Positions 1 to 10,810 are shown, numbered from the stretch's first letter. The stretch is 64,000 bases of DNA from Shewanella frigidimarina (GCF_003797125.1 NZ_RKKE01000004.1:186001-250000), one strand, 5' to 3'. Notes: a model not told the origin generated them from the letters alone. Made by a program: numbers and translations.

Positions 1-3000
1 TTAATGATGTAACGGTTAGCAAATAGACTTAGCACTTCAGATTCAGGATTTGGGAAAGCCCCTAATACACTGATATTGTTGTTCTCACAGGCATCGAAGA
101 TTTTCTTCACGTTAGTGTGATGTAGCGTACCTAACTCATCAATTGGCCAATGGATAGTGACATTGGCTTTGCCGCGCAATAAACGGGTGAAGGCCAATAA
201 AAACTTACATAAAATAAGGTAAGCCATACCATGACTTGAAGACTCGTTTAACTGACGGTCGGTACGAATAATTAAGTCGCTGTTACCTTCTTTTAAACGC
301 AATTCGATTTCTAACAGTTTCGCAATACCGCCGGTTAATGCTGCACGGCCAATAATGTCTAATGCACGGCGCATTGAGTTAGTGTAATGCTCGTCCGGTA
401 GTTGGCTGAAACCATCTGCTTTCCACGCTTTAAAGGCTTTAACAAACACTTCAAGTTCAGGCCAAAACTCCAGTTCGCTGATGCGAGAGCGAATTCGCAC
501 AGCCGACTCTGATACTCCTTCGAGGAATAATTCTTCACCCACTTCACGGGTAATACGCGCGCTTTGGCTGGCAATACGGCGGTCAATATCGGTTAACACG
601 TCATAGAATGCGGTTAAGTCGATACCAAAAATACGCCCTTGTTCGCGGATCGCCATTAACGATTGCGGCACCATCACATTCAATAACTGCTCAAGCTGTG
701 GGACTAACTTGCGATAGTCGAGTAGACGAATACCTTTGTCGTTAACAAAGCTAGACTCATCACGGGCCCGCTCCCAAAATTCGGCCAAACTTGAACCTGA
801 TTTACTGGCAATGACCGAGTCAAAGTGTTCAACATATTGTTTAACAGAACCCATTAAGTAGTCACGCTTTAGCAATAAATCTTCGCCTTGGCGCAAACGC
901 TCGCCAATGCTGCCCATCGCTTCATCGTTATTAGCTGGCAATTTGAGCTCAGCTAACTTGCGCATCACTGCACGCAGCTTAGTGAGGTTTTCAGACGCCT
1001 CTACTTGGGCGGCATCACAGGCTTTACGTTCGGTTTCTAAACTGTCTCTTCGGTGTTTTATTTCTGCCGTTTTCGCTTTTAGCAGTTGCTCCAATTCCAG
1101 CGTAGCGCGCTTAACATCAGTTAATTGCGTTTGCACTTTAGGCTTTCGAACAAGCCAGGTATGTTGATACCAATCATCAAAACGCAGCACTTCACTGCGG
1201 CGTTGTTCTGCATTACTGATGCAGGCTTCAAGATCGCGGATCTGTTTTTTAAGCGCCAAAATGGTGCCTTCATCAACACCACGTGATTTAAGCTCATTTT
1301 TGTACCAGGTTTCACCTGCTTTTTGCTCGATTTTTGCATTGGCACGGCGTTGTTCAATATTGGCTTTAATCTGGCCTAATTGATTATCAATGGCGCCGAC
1401 CACTTCTTGCCAATAGGCATTTTTTTCCATGCGCGCTTCAAGCGCCTGCTCTTTTTGCTCGCTTAACCAACCAAGATGCTGATTGCTAAGCAGCTTAAGT
1501 TCATTATCAAGTTGTACTAATCGCTTGCTCGAATCGGCTTTACGATCTGCCACAGCTTGATTGATTTTTTGTTGTTCGTTACGCTTCTCGTCAAACAGAC
1601 GGCGTAAATCTTCACGGCTATTTTTGTACGCTGTACGGGCAAATGTCAGTTCGCGGGTGATGCTATCGAGCGCCGTATTCATAGCAACCAGTTGATCTTC
1701 CGCTTCGGCATGCATTTCTTGCGCACTTTTTAGTGCTTCTTCTGCTTTGGCTAAACGAATACGTAAATCTTGCTCTGTAGCGGCATACTCCGGTACATCA
1801 ATGGCTTTAAGATCGAGGTTAACCCCAAATAATGCTTCACTGCTGTCTTTGGTTAGGCTTGGGTGTAGATCGCTGCGATGCAACAACTCTGGCGCGATAA
1901 CTTTACCAAAGGTGTGCTCCCAACCGTGGGCTTCTTTACGCAAAAACTCCAACAAGGTATGCGACTGTGGGAACAACATATGGTGCAGTTCTTCTTTGGC
2001 ATTTTCTCGGTCACTAACGCGAATGCTGGATATACGCAGCGCTTCGTTAGCTTGGTCGCGCTTGGCTCGTTGTTTACGCTCTTCTGTGGTTAAACGATCG
2101 ACCTTTTGATTACAGGTTTCTTGCTCTTCATCAGCTAGGCTTATGCGTTCATCGAAAATCGCTAAACGCATTTTTTCATCTTCGGTGTAAGTCACACCAT
2201 CAACTCGATGCTTAAGCTCGGCAGCGGTTAATTTAAGTTGATATTCTTGTTCGCTAAATTTAGCTTTACCAGCATCAGTTTGTTCACGCCATTGCAGCTC
2301 TAGTTTAGCAAGATCGTCATTGGCAAGCTCACGTTGCTTATCACGCGCTTCACGTTGGGTGTCTTGCTCAAGATGTAGCATTTCAAGTTCGCGATGTAAT
2401 TGCTCAGCAATTTTACTACGGCGGGCATTAAAGGCGGCTTCAATATCTTGGTGTTTTTCGGTTTGTAATTTATGACGCTCGTTAAGGTTTTCAACATCAC
2501 AGCGCCAATTAGGCAAATTATCTAAATCAGCTTTGGCTTGTTCAATGTCGGCATCTAAAAAGGCAGCATGCTGGTCTTCAATGGCATTAAGTTCATCTTC
2601 AAACTTGCCAGCGTCACCTTTAGCAGCAGATAATTCCTGGTTTAACTCATCACGAACATCTTTCCACTCATCATCTAATAAGCGCAACTTGAGGTTTAGT
2701 TCTTTACCATGAGTTTGGTTACGATCTTGACGCTCAGCTTCTAAGGTTTCGTCAGCGCGATAACCGCGCGATAAACTGGCTAAGCGTAACTCTGCACTTA
2801 ATAACTGATTAAATTCTTGTTCGAGCTTTTCGTATTCGGGGCGGATTTGTTCAAAACCTTGCACCAGCTGACTTTCACGGATCCACGTTTCTACTCGTTG
2901 CGGATTCAGTCTAGACGTCGGTGGGTTTACCCCATCTTCTTCTAAAATGGCTGCGATCATTGATTTAACCGTTTCCATTTTGCCCTCTTTCGAGTGCACT

Positions 3001-3584
3001 GCTTTGGCGAGTTTTTCGATATGACGCAAGCTATGTTCACCGTCACACAACGAGAACTGACGCGCGTAAGTACGCAGCTCATTGCGGTTACTGCCGGTAT
3101 TTAATAAGCTACGATCGTTCTGGATGATCGCTCGAAACTCTCGAGTGTTTAACAAGTTTGTATGGGCTACGCCATCACGTTTTACTTCACGGCCCAACTC
3201 TGCCATTGAATGACAAATGATGGTGTCGCCATTACGCGACTTAATATAATGCTCTAACTCAAAAGCACGGCCAATAAAGCGGTAGTTTACCCCTTTACCG
3301 TCACCCGCTGATGCTAAAACCGCTTGATAAAGTAAACCATCATCTTTTTGATATTCATAGATAATGTAGCTTGAGTCATGGGGTAAATACCAACGTTCGA
3401 AACTGTCACGCGTTGACGGCACAACACGGCTAGGGTACTCGCCATAAAATACCGGCACTAACCGTTGTAAGGTTGTTTTACCAGAGGCATTGGTACCACA
3501 AATATTAGTGTGACCATTTAATAACAGTTCGACCACACCTGGTAGGTGGGTATTAATTAACACGATTCTAATCAAGCTTGGCAT
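1..3584 (-). CDS. SMC-like DUF3584 family ATP-binding protein (3' end outside window)
   Basis: Open frame on the minus strand from ATG at 3584 to the left edge, about 1194 codons, with the stop outside the window; the AAAGGA upstream of the ATG fits a ribosome site. The N-terminus has a Walker A loop (GTNASGKTTL, about residues 30-40). The middle is long, charged, heptad-like coiled coil. Near the C-terminal end there is an ABC-signature-like stretch (LNESSSHGMAYL) followed by a Walker B candidate (IHWPIDELGTL). Head, long coil and split ATPase resemble SMC, MukB and RecN. From memory of the families I assign it to DUF3584, whose members run to about 1200 residues. Its role is unknown; DNA-bound chromosome maintenance or defence are possibilities. 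No kleisin or MukE-like partner lies upstream; the downstream side is not visible. Confidence 0.72.
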   Translation of the reverse strand, partial: MPSLIRIVLINTHLPGVVELLLNGHTNICGTNASGKTTLQRLVPVFYGEYPSRVVPSTRDSFERWYLPHDSSYIIYEYQKDDGLLYQAVLASAGDGKGVNYRFIGRAFELEHYIKSRNGDTIICHSMAELGREVKRDGVAHTNLLNTREFRAIIQNDRSLLNTGSNRNELRTYARQFSLCDGEHSLRHIEKLAKAVHSKEGKMETVKSMIAAILEEDGVNPPTSRLNPQRVETWIRESQLVQGFEQIRPEYEKLEQEFNQLLSAELRLASLSRGYRADETLEAERQDRNQTHGKELNLKLRLLDDEWKDVRDELNQELSAAKGDAGKFEDELNAIEDQHAAFLDADIEQAKADLDNLPNWRCDVENLNERHKLQTEKHQDIEAAFNARRSKIAEQLHRELEMLHLEQDTQREARDKQRELANDDLAKLELQWREQTDAGKAKFSEQEYQLKLTAAELKHRVDGVTYTEDEKMRLAIFDERISLADEEQETCNQKVDRLTTEERKQRAKRDQANEALRISSIRVSDRENAKEELHHMLFPQSHTLLEFLRKEAHGWEHTFGKVIAPELLHRSDLHPSLTKDSSEALFGVNLDLKAIDVPEYAATEQDLRIRLAKAEEALKSAQEMHAEAEDQLVAMNTALDSITRELTFARTAYKNSREDLRRLFDEKRNEQQKINQAVADRKADSSKRLVQLDNELKLLSNQHLGWLSEQKEQALEARMEKNAYWQEVVGAIDNQLGQIKANIEQRRANAKIEQKAGETWYKNELKSRGVDEGTILALKKQIRDLEACISNAEQRRSEVLRFDDWYQHTWLVRKPKVQTQLTDVKRATLELEQLLKAKTAEIKHRRDSLETERKACDAAQVEASENLTKLRAVMRKLAELKLPANNDEAMGSIGERLRQGEDLLLKRDYLMGSVKQYVEHFDSVIASKSGSSLAEFWERARDESSFVNDKGIRLLDYRKLVPQLEQLLNVMVPQSLMAIREQGRIFGIDLTAFYDVLTDIDRRIASQSARITREVGEELFLEGVSESAVRIRSRISELEFWPELEVFVKAFKAWKADGFSQLPDEHYTNSMRRALDIIGRAALTGGIAKLLEIELRLKEGNSDLIIRTDRQLNESSSHGMAYLILCKFLLAFTRLLRGKANVTIHWPIDELGTLHHTNVKKIFDACENNNISVLGAFPNPESEVLSLFANRYII

Positions 3585-3933
3585 GATAATCCTTTTCCAA
3601 ACAGCTCACATTGCAGTGACAAAGAAGCAAAATACGGATGAAAAAATAACGTCTATTTATTCAATTTAAATAAAGTAAAACAAACGCAGGTTGGAGGCAA
3701 TTTTCCCCCACAAAAATTGGCTTTATAATACGCTAAATAATTCAAAAATGGCGGCTAACAATGCAGCAAACAGCCAGAAACTGTTTATGTGCAACATATG
3801 TCGTCAGGCAGAGAGGATAAACACTGCGGAGCAGAAGGCTTTTTGGTGCGGGATAAAATAAAAAACGCACAGATTTCTCTGTGCGTTTTTTTATGGTGTA
3901 CCACTCACATTTGGATCTGAGTTGTCAGCAATA
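3585..3933. other. intergenic region before the DUF3584 gene
   Basis: It holds the promoter side of the SMC-like gene on the right-to-left strand and a strong hairpin at 3861-3890. I see no further gene. The stretch 3640-3740 is AT-rich and probably contains the promoter, but no box is convincing. Confidence 0.5.
3861..3890 (-). terminator. Rho-independent terminator of the chemoreceptor gene
   Basis: Perfect 13-bp stem (AAAAACGCACAGA with its complement) and a 4-base loop, with T runs on both strands, so it could work in both directions. It lies 44 bp past the stop of the minus-strand chemoreceptor gene and shields the SMC-like gene. Confidence 0.85.
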
Positions 3934-5553
3934 TTACAATTTAAACTGTGAGGTAGCGTGGTTAAGCTCATTAGCAAAACCATCTAATCCTTCTGAAATG
4001 CCCTGCACTTCTGCAAGAATACCCAATGTTTGTTCAAATGATGCATTCATTTCAACCACATTATTCGCCACATGTGCAGCAACCAAAGATTGCTGTTCAG
4101 TGGCTGAAGCAATATGAGTATTCATACTATTAATACTGACAATTTTAGATTGAATTGAGCTTAATACTTCACCGGTATCTTTAGCATAACGTTCGTTTTC
4201 TGATGACTTAGTAATCGCCACATCCATAGTACTTACCGATGATTCAGCTGCGATTTTAAGCTTCTCTAGTACACCACGAATTTCTTTAGTCGCGTCTGCC
4301 GTTTTAGAAGCAAGTGCACGAACTTCATCAGCAACAACGGCAAAACCTCGCCCATGCTCACCCGCTCTAGCTGCTTCAATAGCGGCATTTAACGCCAATA
4401 AGTTTGTTTGATCTGCAATAGAGGTAATTACGTTCAAAATAGAGCCAACACTTTCGGTATCTTTGGCTAATTCATGAATGGAGTTAGATGCCAGCTCAAT
4501 ACCGGAGTTGAGTTCTTGTGAAATTCTCACTGTACGTTGTACTACAGCCAAGCCCTCCGTCGCTTCTCGTTCAGCAACTTGCGCAGCTTCTGCCGCTTGC
4601 TGGGCACTATGTGAAATGTCATTCACCGAGTGGCGCATTTCTTCCATCGACATATGCACGGCTTTAGCATCGTGGCTTTGTTGCTTGGTTGCCTTAGTCG
4701 CTACAGCCATACGTTCTTTTAGCGATGACGCACTGTCTAATAATGGACTGGTTACACTGACTACACGTTGAATAGAGTCAGCTAATAAACGTAAAAAACG
4801 GTTAAAATTACTCGATACTTGCCCCAGTTCATCAGTACCTGCAACCGTCAATTGGTGGCGTAAGTTACCTTTACCATCTGCTAACTCACCCAATGAGTTT
4901 GCCACATCACCAGCAGAACCACTGATGGCACGTGCAATAGAAATGGTAGCAAGTGCCATAAATACCAATAATGCGATACCGATGCTAAATGAAAGATATA
5001 AACTTTGCTCTGAACGGTCGCCAGCTTCTTTAATGGTAGAGCTAAACTCATCCACTTTGTCGGCTTTATAAACAGTAATTCCGTTGGTCAGTTTATCGAA
5101 AATCTTAGCTTTTTTCTGACTGATTTGTCCCACATCTGCCATATCGATCGTGCCATCAAGCATGCCTCTAGCCAATGATAGTGTCATGGTATTGTATTCA
5201 TTGAGGTTGTTAGATAATTGCGATAAAACTGCAGTTTCTTGCTGATCGGTAGTTGATAAGTCGGTTAAATTATCGTTAAGTGAAACAAACGTTTTATTGG
5301 CGTTCTCAAGTAAATCTTCATCTGCAAACGATACCGCTTGAGTATATAACTCATCTAAGCGTTGTACATAAATGACATTTTGATTTGCAAGTTCAACCCG
5401 GTGTGCCACCTTGGTTTCCATGAAAGACAAGGTGTCACGATTTTTATTAATCGCAACAGTGCTGATACCAAGGTTAACGGCAAAAATAATAACCGATAAC
5501 ACAAAAATCAATCCAACCTTTTTAAAGATTGACATGTTACTAAACCAATTCAT
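3934..5553 (-). CDS. methyl-accepting chemotaxis protein
   Basis: Membrane chemoreceptor of about 539 residues. I place the start at ATG 5553 ([12 protein letters not shown]), preceded by GGGGGCGG; the longer frame would need an upstream TTG. Order of parts: membrane segment at about residues 12-35; periplasmic helical region of about 150 residues that looks like a four-helix-bundle sensor; second membrane segment near 185-210; HAMP linker; cytoplasmic signalling hairpin with the conserved tip [19 protein letters not shown] followed by [14 protein letters not shown]. It would pass ligand state to CheA/CheW. The ligand cannot be read from the sequence. It is monocistronic, with its own terminator downstream. 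Confidence 0.93.
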   Translation of the reverse strand: MNWFSNMSIFKKVGLIFVLSVIIFAVNLGISTVAINKNRDTLSFMETKVAHRVELANQNVIYVQRLDELYTQAVSFADEDLLENANKTFVSLNDNLTDLSTTDQQETAVLSQLSNNLNEYNTMTLSLARGMLDGTIDMADVGQISQKKAKIFDKLTNGITVYKADKVDEFSSTIKEAGDRSEQSLYLSFSIGIALLVFMALATISIARAISGSAGDVANSLGELADGKGNLRHQLTVAGTDELGQVSSNFNRFLRLLADSIQRVVSVTSPLLDSASSLKERMAVATKATKQQSHDAKAVHMSMEEMRHSVNDISHSAQQAAEAAQVAEREATEGLAVVQRTVRISQELNSGIELASNSIHELAKDTESVGSILNVITSIADQTNLLALNAAIEAARAGEHGRGFAVVADEVRALASKTADATKEIRGVLEKLKIAAESSVSTMDVAITKSSENERYAKDTGEVLSSIQSKIVSINSMNTHIASATEQQSLVAAHVANNVVEMNASFEQTLGILAEVQGISEGLDGFANELNHATSQFKL

Positions 5554-6000
5554 ATTCCGCCCCCAAGCGATAATCAAATGAAGATAAAACCAATGTAGAG
5601 CTTATCAATACAGCTACTGAGATATTGCTATTGAGAACTGTGATGCCTAGTCTCAATCCTTGAGGTTGTTTATTGTGTTGCTACGGATACCGCTTCACAT
5701 CAATCTTTAGTCAATTCACCATAGCTGGTACTATTTTATTGTTATAAAAATACTTTCTAACGAAATAAAGCTCATGCGTAAATGACTATCTATGTCTATA
5801 TGTACGTAAAGGCTATCGACCTAAGTCCAATATACTTGAAACTTTTCTAATATATCAATTTCTTTATCAGTTATTGATAAACTGCCAATCCCTACGATGA
5901 AAAATTGTAAATGAATAAACAAAAAAATAGCCCACAAAAATGCGGGCTATTCTTATTCGGTGGTTGAAATAAAACCACATATAACAAATCTTACAATCTG
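5554..6000. other. intergenic region between chemoreceptor and ahpF
   Basis: It contains the ahpF terminator (5926-5951) and the promoter side of the chemoreceptor gene. A 17-bp dyad, TTATCA-N5-TGATAA at 5864-5880, is about 310 bp upstream of the chemoreceptor start and could be a regulator site. No coding region is supported. Confidence 0.45.
5926..5951 (-). terminator. terminator after ahpF
   Basis: AATAGCCC and GGGCTATT arms around a 10-base loop, followed on the minus strand by a T run at 5920-5927. It lies 50 bp past the ahpF stop. Confidence 0.8.
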
Positions 6001-7566
6001 CTATGCAGCTTTTACATCCTCTTCTTCTGAATGTCTGATCAGATAATCAAATGCACCCAGTGATGCTGTTGCGCCGCTGCCCATAGCGATAATAATTTGC
6101 TTAAACGGGGTATTGGTTACATCACCTGCGGCGAATACCCCTGGAATTGAGGTTTGACCACGCTCATCGACAATAATCTCGCCACGAGGTGTCATATCAA
6201 CCACACCTTTTAACCATTCAGTATTGGGCACTAAACCAATTTGCACAAAGATACCGGCTAAGGTAACGGTATTGCTTTCACCTGTTGCACGATCGGTGTA
6301 GATCAAACTGGTTACGCGGGTACCATCACCTTTTACTTCTGTGGTCATCGCTTGGGTAATAATCGTGATGTTACCCATTGATTTAGCTTTGCGCTGTAGC
6401 ACTTCATCGGCACGTAACTTACTGTCAAACTCAAGTACAGTGACGTGTTCAACGATATTGGCTAAATCGATAGCCGCTTCAATTCCTGAGTTACCACCAC
6501 CGATAACCGCAACACGTTTACCTTTGAACAATGGGCCATCACAGTGTGGACAATACGCTACACCTTTATTACGGTATTCTTGCTCACCAGGGACGTTCAT
6601 TTCTCTCCAACGTGCACCCGTTGCCAAGATTATCGTTTTACTACGCAGCGTTGCGCCACTTTCTAGGGTCACATCAAACAGGCCATTTTTAGCTAAACTC
6701 AACGCACGTTGGTTTTGCATAATGTCGACGTCATAATCTTTAACGTGGGCTTCAAGGTTAGCAACTAGTTTAGGACCTTCAGTTTTAGACACTGAAATAA
6801 AGTTCTCAATACCTACTGTTTCGGCGACTTGTCCGCCAAATTTATCGGCAACAATACCGGTGTTTAAGCCTTTACGAGCAGAATAAATTGCCGCGGCTGC
6901 ACCAGCCGGGCCGCCGCCAACCACTAACATATCAAAAACTGATTTTTGGTTTAATTGTTCGGCTTGTCTGCCCGCAGCATTTTTATCTAATTTATTCAGT
7001 ACTTCAACAACGCTAATGGCACCGACAGAGAAGGCTTCGCCGTTTAAAAATACTGATGGAACTGACATGATATTGCGATCGCTGATTTCCTGTTGAAAAA
7101 GCGCACCGTCAATCATCACGTTAGTAATATTTGGGTTAATTGCCGCCATCATATTCAGTGCTTGGATCACTTCTGGACAGGTTTGGCAACTTAACGAAAT
7201 ATAGGTTTCAAAATGGAATTCACCAGGTAGCTGACGGATTTGTTCAATGGTATCCGCATCTAACTTAATCGGATGTCCGCCGCTGTGTAATAACGCCAAC
7301 ACCAGTGAGGTAAATTCATGGCCCATTGGCAATCCAGCAAAGGTTATGTTGGTTGCAGCTTGTGGGTTAATAACACTCATGCTTGGTGTGCGCTTGCCTT
7401 GCTGATACGTGACTGAAACTAAGTCTGATGAGTCAACAATGTCTTGGGCTAGGCTGGTTAATTCTTTACCTTTGTTTGAGTCATCTGCAGATACGACAAG
7501 TTCAACTGGGCGCTTGAGGTTTTGCAGATAGGTTTTCAGTTGATTTTTTACATTCGCATCTAACAT
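6001..7566 (-). CDS. ahpF: alkyl hydroperoxide reductase subunit F
   Basis: Flavoprotein disulfide reductase of 521 residues, the usual AhpF length. It moves electrons from NADH through FAD and two CxxC pairs to the peroxiredoxin AhpC. The N-terminal half is the double thioredoxin-like domain with CQTCPEV near residue 129. The C-terminal half is the thioredoxin-reductase-like module with the FAD site (VGGGPAG), the redox pair CPHCDGP near 345, an NAD-site GGGNSG, and the closing FAD motif [10 protein letters not shown]. It lies 112 bp downstream of ahpC on the same strand with a hairpin between them. The encoded pair forms the cytosolic scavenging system for H2O2 and organic peroxides. Confidence 0.97.
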   Translation of the reverse strand: MLDANVKNQLKTYLQNLKRPVELVVSADDSNKGKELTSLAQDIVDSSDLVSVTYQQGKRTPSMSVINPQAATNITFAGLPMGHEFTSLVLALLHSGGHPIKLDADTIEQIRQLPGEFHFETYISLSCQTCPEVIQALNMMAAINPNITNVMIDGALFQQEISDRNIMSVPSVFLNGEAFSVGAISVVEVLNKLDKNAAGRQAEQLNQKSVFDMLVVGGGPAGAAAAIYSARKGLNTGIVADKFGGQVAETVGIENFISVSKTEGPKLVANLEAHVKDYDVDIMQNQRALSLAKNGLFDVTLESGATLRSKTIILATGARWREMNVPGEQEYRNKGVAYCPHCDGPLFKGKRVAVIGGGNSGIEAAIDLANIVEHVTVLEFDSKLRADEVLQRKAKSMGNITIITQAMTTEVKGDGTRVTSLIYTDRATGESNTVTLAGIFVQIGLVPNTEWLKGVVDMTPRGEIIVDERGQTSIPGVFAAGDVTNTPFKQIIIAMGSGATASLGAFDYLIRHSEEEDVKAA

Positions 7567-7609
7567 AACAACTCCTAAAAAATGGGGAATAATCGATGAG
7601 TTTAAAAGT

Positions 7610-7640
7610 GCTAGTCAGTGCCGGGGGAACACCGACTAGC
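7610..7640 (-). promoter_or_regulatory. hairpin between ahpC and ahpF
   Basis: Inverted repeat with arms GCTAGTCAGTG and its near complement around a G/C-rich loop. No long T run follows, so it is more likely an mRNA-stabilising or partial-attenuation hairpin than a full terminator. It could keep ahpC mRNA above ahpF mRNA. That role is an inference. Confidence 0.55.
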
Positions 7641-7678
7641 TGGAGATGATATTACTAACCTAAGGGTGAACTTAGCGG

Positions 7679-8248
7679 TTAGATTTTACCGACTAGGTCA
7701 ATTGAAGGAGCTAATGTTTCTTCACCTGGCTGCCATTTAGCTGGACATACTTCACCATCGTGAGTTGCAACATATTGTGCAGCTTGAATCTTACGAACTA
7801 GTTCAGAAGCGCTGCGGCCAATACCTAGGTCATGAATTTCAGCTACTTTAACTTGGCCTTCAGGGTTGATAACGAAAGTACCACGTAGGGCTAAACCGTC
7901 TTCTTCAATCATCACACCAAAGTTGCGAGTGATTGCGCCAGTTGGGTCACCTATCATTGGGTAAGTAATTTTACCGATTGTGTCTGAACTTGAATGCCAA
8001 GCTTTATGAGTAAAGTGAGTGTCAGTTGATACTGAGTAAACTTCAACGCCCATTGCCTGTAGCTTCTCATAATGATCAGCCATGTCGCCTAATTCAGTTG
8101 GACATACGAAAGTGAAGTCAGCTGGGTAGAAAAATACTACTGCCCACTTGCCTAATAAATCTTGCTCTGTAACTTCAACGAAAGCACCATTGTGGAATGC
8201 TGTTGCTTTGAAAGGTTTGATAGTGCTATTGATGATAGATTGTGTCAT
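7679..8248 (-). CDS. ahpC: alkyl hydroperoxide reductase subunit C (peroxiredoxin)
   Basis: Typical 2-Cys peroxiredoxin of 189 residues that reduces H2O2 and alkyl peroxides and is itself re-reduced by AhpF. The peroxidatic cysteine sits in DFTFVCPTE (about residue 47) and the resolving cysteine in DGEVCPAKW near the C-terminus. I start at ATG 8248 (MTQSIINST) because GGAG lies six bases ahead of it; an ATG four codons upstream overlaps that site. The upstream 220 bp up to the next gene should hold the peroxide-responsive promoter. An OxyR box was searched for by eye and was not convincing. Confidence 0.97.
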   Translation of the reverse strand: MTQSIINSTIKPFKATAFHNGAFVEVTEQDLLGKWAVVFFYPADFTFVCPTELGDMADHYEKLQAMGVEVYSVSTDTHFTHKAWHSSSDTIGKITYPMIGDPTGAITRNFGVMIEEDGLALRGTFVINPEGQVKVAEIHDLGIGRSASELVRKIQAAQYVATHDGEVCPAKWQPGEETLAPSIDLVGKI

Positions 8249-8468
8249 GTCATGCTCCATTGGAATTAAGATTTACGTTAACCCGATACCATGTGGTGTC
8301 GGTGATGATGAACATGTGCTCGTCATCTGATGTGAATCATAATAGCGATGGAGATGAATTAAGTATAACGGATAAAAACTATCACCTTAATCGATTTTTT
8401 ATATTGAACTTAATGTTAATCAATAAAACAGAACGTCGTAATGAGCAACGTTCTATTATCAAGGTGAG

Positions 8469-9212
8469 TTATTCCCAAATACCAAAACGAGTTAATACGC
8501 GGCTGATGTTGGTATCGAGCTTTTGCGATAATGCTTGTAAGGCTTGCTTATTGTTCGCGGCGGCAAACCCAGTATGACCATTAGTGGCATATACAACCCA
8601 ATTACCACCGCCAGTTAAACAAGCATAAACATGCGTAAAATGGCTATAAAGAGTGTCACGCAGTTGGGTGTCACGACTATGCTCTTTCCAACAATTAAGC
8701 ACTAAAAAACCATCCGTTTTTAAAAGTTGCTTTGCTTGACCAATGAACAACGTTGATAGCTGTTGCTTATCGACACCTTTGTTACTGTATATATCGGCAA
8801 AAACGACATCGACTTTTTTGTGTTCTGCATTGGCCAAAAAGACATTGGCATCTTGATGAACTAAGTTCAATTTTTTACCCAGTGGCAATTGAAAAAATCG
8901 TTTGGCTACCTCAATTACCCTTTCTCGTAACTCTACTGCAGTAATTTTAATCGCGGCATCAACATGCCGAAGCGAGTGGACTAATGCTCCGCCGCCTAAG
9001 CCTAAAATAATCACACTTTTAGGTTGAGTAAATAATAATACCGCAAGCATTGCCTGAACATAAGTATGCTGCGGCACATGCGGTTGGGCTTTATCCATTT
9101 TGCTTTGCTCGTCGTTATCTCCAAAAGATAACACTCTAAAATCACCATCATCGAGCACACAAAAATCACCAACACTATCACTGTCGACATGCAATACTTT
9201 ATAATCGGACAT
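8469..9212 (-). CDS. spermidine synthase-like protein
   Basis: Protein of 247 residues with the class I methyltransferase-type fold used by polyamine synthases. It has the glycine-rich nucleotide motif ILGLGGGALVHSL near residues 69-81, an acidic strand end (ITAVELRERVIEVA) and VVFADIYSNKG at the position of the aminopropyltransferase catalytic Asp loop. Length and N-terminus are shorter than SpeE. Proteins of this kind are common in Shewanella and Vibrio outside spe operons, and their substrate is often not known. It stands alone, divergent from the MscS-type gene. Confidence 0.7.
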   Translation of the reverse strand: MSDYKVLHVDSDSVGDFCVLDDGDFRVLSFGDNDEQSKMDKAQPHVPQHTYVQAMLAVLLFTQPKSVIILGLGGGALVHSLRHVDAAIKITAVELRERVIEVAKRFFQLPLGKKLNLVHQDANVFLANAEHKKVDVVFADIYSNKGVDKQQLSTLFIGQAKQLLKTDGFLVLNCWKEHSRDTQLRDTLYSHFTHVYACLTGGGNWVVYATNGHTGFAAANNKQALQALSQKLDTNISRVLTRFGIWE

Positions 9213-9363
9213 ACTTCACTCAGTTGGCTGGCTTGCAATCATTATTAAGCAAGCATTAAAACCGCATTGTACCTCAGAATGAAGTACCAAGTCTGAGCCT
9301 TATTAGCCAATTTATTACTGATGATAGAATTTATTGGCCTTCATTATTTGACAGGGAATTTAC

Positions 9364-9903
9364 ATGCTTAACCAGTTGCTGATGTGTATTGTGTATTTAG
9401 CGGTATTTTTGTTTGCTCAGCGCCAAGTGAGTAAATGGATTAGGCAACAAGCTGAGAAAAAACAGGTTAACGAAGTGCGCAGTCGCTTAGTGACTCGGCT
9501 TATTTCTTACTTTATGTTTTTTGTCACAATCTCAATCATGGCGATATCGCTCGGTTTAGGTTATCAAGAGGTATCGTTATTTGTCTCTTCGGCGTTTGCC
9601 GTTTTAGGCGTGGCATTATTTGCCCAGTGGTCAATCCTCAGTAACATTACCGCTGGGGTACTAATATTTTTTGCTTTTCCGTATCGCATTGGCGACAGAA
9701 TTAGAATTGTTGAAAAAGACGAAGATATGTCTGGGGTGATTGTAGAAATCGCATTATTTCACATTTTAATTAAACGCGAGTCCGGTGACGTGATGACTTA
9801 CCCTAACAGCCTGCTATTACAAAAAGGGGTTATAAAACTGCCAAATGAAATGCCAGCAAAGAAAGTACAGCCGATAAAACGTGTGATACCTAAACGTAAA
9901 TAA
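9364..9903 (+). CDS. short MscS-family mechanosensitive channel
   Basis: Inner-membrane protein of 179 residues. Three hydrophobic segments (about 4-20, 45-67 and 72-102) lead into the MscS beta domain with PYRIGDRIRI and a following MTYPNSLLLQKGV strand. The protein stops soon after the beta domain and lacks the large alpha/beta vestibule of E. coli MscS, so it is one of the minimal family members. It would release solutes on hypo-osmotic shock. Its start ATG follows an AGGGAATTTAC leader. It ends at a perfect terminator shared with the convergent hydrolase gene. Confidence 0.8.
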   Translation: MLNQLLMCIVYLAVFLFAQRQVSKWIRQQAEKKQVNEVRSRLVTRLISYFMFFVTISIMAISLGLGYQEVSLFVSSAFAVLGVALFAQWSILSNITAGVLIFFAFPYRIGDRIRIVEKDEDMSGVIVEIALFHILIKRESGDVMTYPNSLLLQKGVIKLPNEMPAKKVQPIKRVIPKRK

Positions 9904-9930
9904 CCGTTATTTCCTGCACATTCAGACACA

Positions 9931-9955
9931 AAAAAGGCGCATTTAGCGCCTTTTT
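9931..9955. terminator. bidirectional terminator
   Basis: Perfect hairpin AAAAAGGCGC, loop ATTTA, then the exact complement, flanked by A and T runs. It sits between the convergent MscS-type and dienelactone hydrolase genes and can serve both. Confidence 0.88.
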
Positions 9956-9972
9956 GATTGTATCTTACATAG

Positions 9973-10710
9973 CTAGTTTAATACTCGATGAAAAAATGCC
10001 ACCGCTTGTAAATACATTTGCAACGCTAAAGCGGCATCGAAACGCTCGCCTTCATCACGCATAAAAGCGTGTTGAGCGTTGACTTCAAGCCAAGTAAAGT
10101 TTGCATTTACCTGCTCAAGCTTTTGATAAATAAGCTTACGGCCTTCTTTAGTGACATGCGGATCTTGCTTACCAAACACCATCACCAACTCGCCTTTTAT
10201 ATCGCCAGTACGGGTTAATGAATCATTGCCTACCTGGCAAGGTAATGTGTTTGAATGAATGTCGGTTGGGTATAAACAAAAAGCACCGCTGATGTCTGGA
10301 TTAAGTGCGGTGCGGTAAGCTAAGTGACCACCGATACAAACGCCCATAGCGCCCACTTTGTCGCTGCAAAATGACTGAGCCCGAGCAAAGTCGACTAATG
10401 CTTGAGTATCGCTGTCATGTTGCTCTAATGGTTTGGCCCACTTGTCTGCATTACCTTTATCTTTACCAGCTTCGTCATACGCCAACACGGTTCCGATAGG
10501 ATTTAGCTCATGAAACACTTCTGGTACTAATACAACAAAACCATGACCAGCTAAGATTGCCGCTGAGCGAGCAATAGGCGCGGTTTGCTGAAATATTTCT
10601 GAGTAGAAAATAATGGTCGCAAATTGGCCTTTAGTGTCTGGACGATAAAGCGTGGTACGCATTAAGCCCGTAGCCGTTTTAATGTCGTGGATTTCTGTTG
10701 TTGTAATCAT
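9973..10710 (-). CDS. dienelactone hydrolase family protein
   Basis: Alpha/beta hydrolase of 245 residues. The nucleophile elbow is GVCIGGH (cysteine near residue 123), as in dienelactone hydrolases rather than serine esterases. The acid is expected in VFGKQDPHV and the histidine in NAQHAFMRDEG. The family cleaves dienelactone in chloroaromatic breakdown, but chromosomal paralogues without a catechol pathway, as here, act on unknown esters or lactones. It is 100 bp downstream of ldhA on the same strand. Confidence 0.85.
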   Translation of the reverse strand: MITTTEIHDIKTATGLMRTTLYRPDTKGQFATIIFYSEIFQQTAPIARSAAILAGHGFVVLVPEVFHELNPIGTVLAYDEAGKDKGNADKWAKPLEQHDSDTQALVDFARAQSFCSDKVGAMGVCIGGHLAYRTALNPDISGAFCLYPTDIHSNTLPCQVGNDSLTRTGDIKGELVMVFGKQDPHVTKEGRKLIYQKLEQVNANFTWLEVNAQHAFMRDEGERFDAALALQMYLQAVAFFHRVLN

Positions 10711-10810
10711 AATGTTCCATTTATTTTGCTCTGCGCCTAATCTTTATCAGGCTGGACAGAATGTGATTATAGTTTATGAACTCGTAAGTATTCAGGTTAA
10801 CCCATGCGAA

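Noticed and set aside
1..3584. Wadjet (JetC) or MukB defence/condensin locus
   Set aside because: No JetA, JetB, JetD, MukE or MukF gene is visible and the N-terminus differs; only the general SMC-like plan is shared.
5554..5577. Upstream TTG start for the chemoreceptor
   Set aside because: The ATG at 5553 has a purine-rich ribosome site and gives the normal N-terminus.
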